Source of the DNA: Acanthochromis polyacanthus
Taxonomy: Eukaryota > Chordata > Actinopteri > Pomacentridae
Direction of reading: 5' to 3'
NCBI RefSeq assembly: GCF_021347895.1
Contig: NC_067113.1
Location: 3,454,251-3,518,250, forward strand
DNA: 64,000 nucleotides
The position numbers and the translations under genes were made by a program. Shown one piece after another: positions 62,251 to 64,000 of the stretch; positions within the stretch are counted from its first letter, which is position 1, and the number at the start of each line of letters is the position of its first letter. The notes under the pieces were generated by a model. That model ran no database searches and was not told the DNA's origin. It worked only from the letters and a program-made list of their open reading frames with translations.

Positions 62251-62700
62251 CAGAACTGTAGTACTCGAGTCCGGAATCGTCTCGACTGAGTCCAACCTTG
62301 TTTTTATTCCAGGTATTAATTTCCTTCCTTATAACAAACCTGAAGCAAACTGGTTCAGATTTTCAAAATAGACAGGCATTGACACCGACTGCCCGGTAAC
62401 CATGGCTACTGGGCAGCCAGGCATGTGACTGGTTTACCTGACTGCAAGCGCCAGAGTGCCACTACGCATGCAGTCTTTTTTACTGAAGTCATGTCGGCGA
62501 ACAGCGGTGCGATCCCGTTTGCTTTTATAAATCACATAGAACTGCCGTTAGCAAAAACATCTTTGAAAAGGAGGAAACATAAAGCAACTTGCAAATTTTG
62601 CAGCATAACTATATCGGAAACGTATGGAACAACATCTAACTTTGTGAGACATCTACAGAGACACTACAAGGAGAGGTAAGCGGCCGCCCGCTGGTATTCT
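62251..62700 (+). mobile_element. 5' part of a hAT-type element
   Basis: The likely end is CAGAACTGTAGTACTCGAG at 62251, with repeated ACTCGAGTCC-type subterminal motifs, followed by a BED-finger exon. I did not find the other end before the LINE begins at about 63140, so the right border is open. Confidence 0.55.
62491..62675 (+). CDS. BED zinc-finger first exon, ZBED/hAT type
   Basis: From the ATG at 62491 (MSANSGAIPFAFINH) the exon encodes a BED finger: CKFCSITISETYGTTSNFVRHLQRH (C-x2-C, H-x4-H). It stops at a GTAAGC donor at 62676. I prefer this start to the upstream methionine at 62425 because the family's proteins begin close to the finger. No second exon with the hAT dimerisation or catalytic region appears before 64000, so it is probably a remnant. 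Confidence 0.65.
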
Positions 62701-62974
62701 ATCTTTAAACAGCAAACTCCATGCCTTCATATTTTTACATTTTTATTAATGGAAGAAAAGAACAGTTTCACGGGGTGGGAAAATTAAACCTTGTGACGGT
62801 AGAACTGTGTCCCTGGGTAGATACATTGCTATAGCTATATTCTTTCCTTTTGGGAAGTGAAGGCATAAAAATCCTGTTTCAAAAAATCGCCGCTATATGT
62901 GGTGTGACAGATTTATATTGTCCTGATTTTAGCTATTGACATGTGAGACATTTGTGAGAGGCAATGACAGTGAT

Positions 62975-63130
62975 TCCAACTCTGGCCCTGAGGGCTCACT
63001 GTCCTGCATGGCGTGGATGTTTCCCTCTTCCAACACAACAGATTCAAATATTTAGCTTGTGGTCAAGATGAAGCCAGTTAACGGCCCATTCATTTGAATC
63101 AGGTGTGTTGAAACAGGGAAGCATCTAAAC
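62975..63130. repeat. short dispersed-repeat fragment
   Basis: TCTGGCCCTGAGGGC and CATTTGAATCAGGTGTGTTG are phrases that I know from a common fish DNA-transposon-derived repeat. Ends not resolved. Confidence 0.4.
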
Positions 63131-63145
63131 TTCAATTTGCACAGG

Positions 63146-63157
63146 GCGCATGCGCAC
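63146..63157. promoter_or_regulatory. NRF1-type site before the LINE ORF
   Basis: GCGCATGCGCAC is the NRF1 consensus. It lies about 130 bp upstream of the ORF start in an otherwise AT-rich area. It may be part of the LINE's internal 5' promoter. Confidence 0.4.
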
Positions 63158-63284
63158 GCAGCGACCTGTCAGTGAGTTTGGTGTCCTCCTGTTTTTGTGT
63201 GTTAGTAGTCTTTAGTTGTTTGTAAGTTGTTTTCACGTGCTGCTTTGCACTCCTCGCGGAGTCTCATTTGACAGTGTGGCAAAA

Positions 63285-64000
63285 ATGGACTTACTCCACC
63301 CTACAATGTGTTTCTGGCTACTATTACTCCTGCTTGCCCTGAATGATGAATGGGCTGTGAACGGGGTCAGGCTGCAGTATAGCAGAAATGAACTGCTCCG
63401 ACTGGGATGCAGAGTACCAGCTGATGTGTCAGATATCACGGCACAGGTTCCGGATCATATCCTTAAACTGCCCAACAAAAGATCAGGTGGTGAAAAATGG
63501 AGAGAGCGAAGCCAAAGGAGGAAGCAGGGAAAGAGGGGGTGTGTGCGGCTACGCATGAGGAAGCTGAGGCTTAACCGGGTTCCTCTGCCTTCAATTATCC
63601 TGGGGAACACCCAGTCCCTCCGGAATAAGATGGACAAACTTCAGGGAAACATCCGCTTTCTGAAGGATTTTAAAGACTGTGGGATTCTGACGTTCACAGA
63701 ATCGTGGCTTACTGAATGTGACCAGGATGAGGACCTGCTCATTGATGGCTTCGGTGCGCCGCTCCGTTTGGATAGAGATGCAGAGGTAACAGGGAAATCA
63801 CAGGGAGGTGGAGTTTGTCTCTATGTAAATCAACGTTACTGTCATCCGAAATCCGTGACTGTCAGAGAGCGGATCTGTACCCCAGACATTGAACTGTTAT
63901 GTCTATTCTTGGGTCCTTTCTACCTGCCCCGTGAGTTCCCGCAACTGTTTATTACAACAGTTTATTTGCATCCAAAAGCCAATGCTTCCTCTGCCTGCAG
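63285..64000 (+). CDS. non-LTR retrotransposon ORF2, endonuclease N-terminus (runs off the window)
   Basis: From the ATG at 63285 (MDLLHPTMCFWLL) the frame is open for 238 codons to the window edge without a stop. A basic linker (KWRERSQRRKQGKRG) precedes the endonuclease fold: NTQSLRNKMDKLQ, FTESWLTE (catalytic E), GGGVCLYVNQRYC and TPDIELLCL. These are EEP endonuclease blocks of a CR1/RTE-like fish LINE. The RT must lie beyond 64000. No lesion is visible, unlike most elements here, so this copy may be young. The clade cannot be fixed without the RT. Confidence 0.85.
   Translation, partial: MDLLHPTMCFWLLLLLLALNDEWAVNGVRLQYSRNELLRLGCRVPADVSDITAQVPDHILKLPNKRSGGEKWRERSQRRKQGKRGCVRLRMRKLRLNRVPLPSIILGNTQSLRNKMDKLQGNIRFLKDFKDCGILTFTESWLTECDQDEDLLIDGFGAPLRLDRDAEVTGKSQGGGVCLYVNQRYCHPKSVTVRERICTPDIELLCLFLGPFYLPREFPQLFITTVYLHPKANASSAC

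Overview
The window looks like a gene-poor, transposon-dense piece of a teleost fish genome. Three things point that way: dispersed tRNA-type SINEs, L2/Maui-like and Rex1-like LINEs, and several Tc1, hAT, PIF/Harbinger, piggyBac and Tigger-type DNA elements. Long dinucleotide microsatellites and GT-AG introns confirm a metazoan nuclear genome. I see no tRNA or rRNA genes, no operons, no CRISPR array and no clear single-copy housekeeping gene.

Layout. 1-3938: the 3' part of a decayed Ty1/copia element (gag, protease, integrase, RT, RNase H, 3' LTR). 3950-7150 (minus): a spliced gene with a DDE integrase core, a promoter-like 5' end and several defects. 7686-8665: a deleted hAT element with a BED-finger exon and a perfect 8-bp target duplication. 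9872-19765: an L2 LINE with 13-bp target duplications. It contains a Tc1 element (13570-19181), which contains an LTR element (13958-17929), whose 5' LTR contains a palindromic MITE (14047-14606). 22388-22958: a second copy of that MITE. 23659-27847: a related LTR element interrupted by a two-gene PIF/Harbinger transposon. 28086-33895: SINEs, a Tigger-like remnant and a second four-level nest (SINE, unknown TIR element, Harbinger-like MITE, Tc1). 36041-49135: small relics, an array of splice-acceptor-like repeats, a 930-bp solo LTR, a piggyBac deletion derivative and a Tc1-type MITE. 54262-58907: a Gypsy element interrupted by a Rex1-like LINE that is itself interrupted by a Tc1 element, then an LTR-like block. 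62251-64000: a hAT first exon, then the start of an intact-looking LINE that runs off the window.

How the parts relate. Nearly everything coding here is transposition machinery, and most of it is broken. The best-preserved units are the Harbinger transposase with its SANT partner, the two Tc1 transposases, the long low-complexity ORF of the LTR element and the terminal LINE ORF. Target-site duplications let the insertion order be read directly in both large nests. I did not find a convincing new multi-gene system. The best leads are the palindromic MITE family with 7-bp target duplications, the unassigned TIR element with 4-bp duplications, the multi-frame repetitive ORF of the LTR element, and the spliced integrase-core gene.
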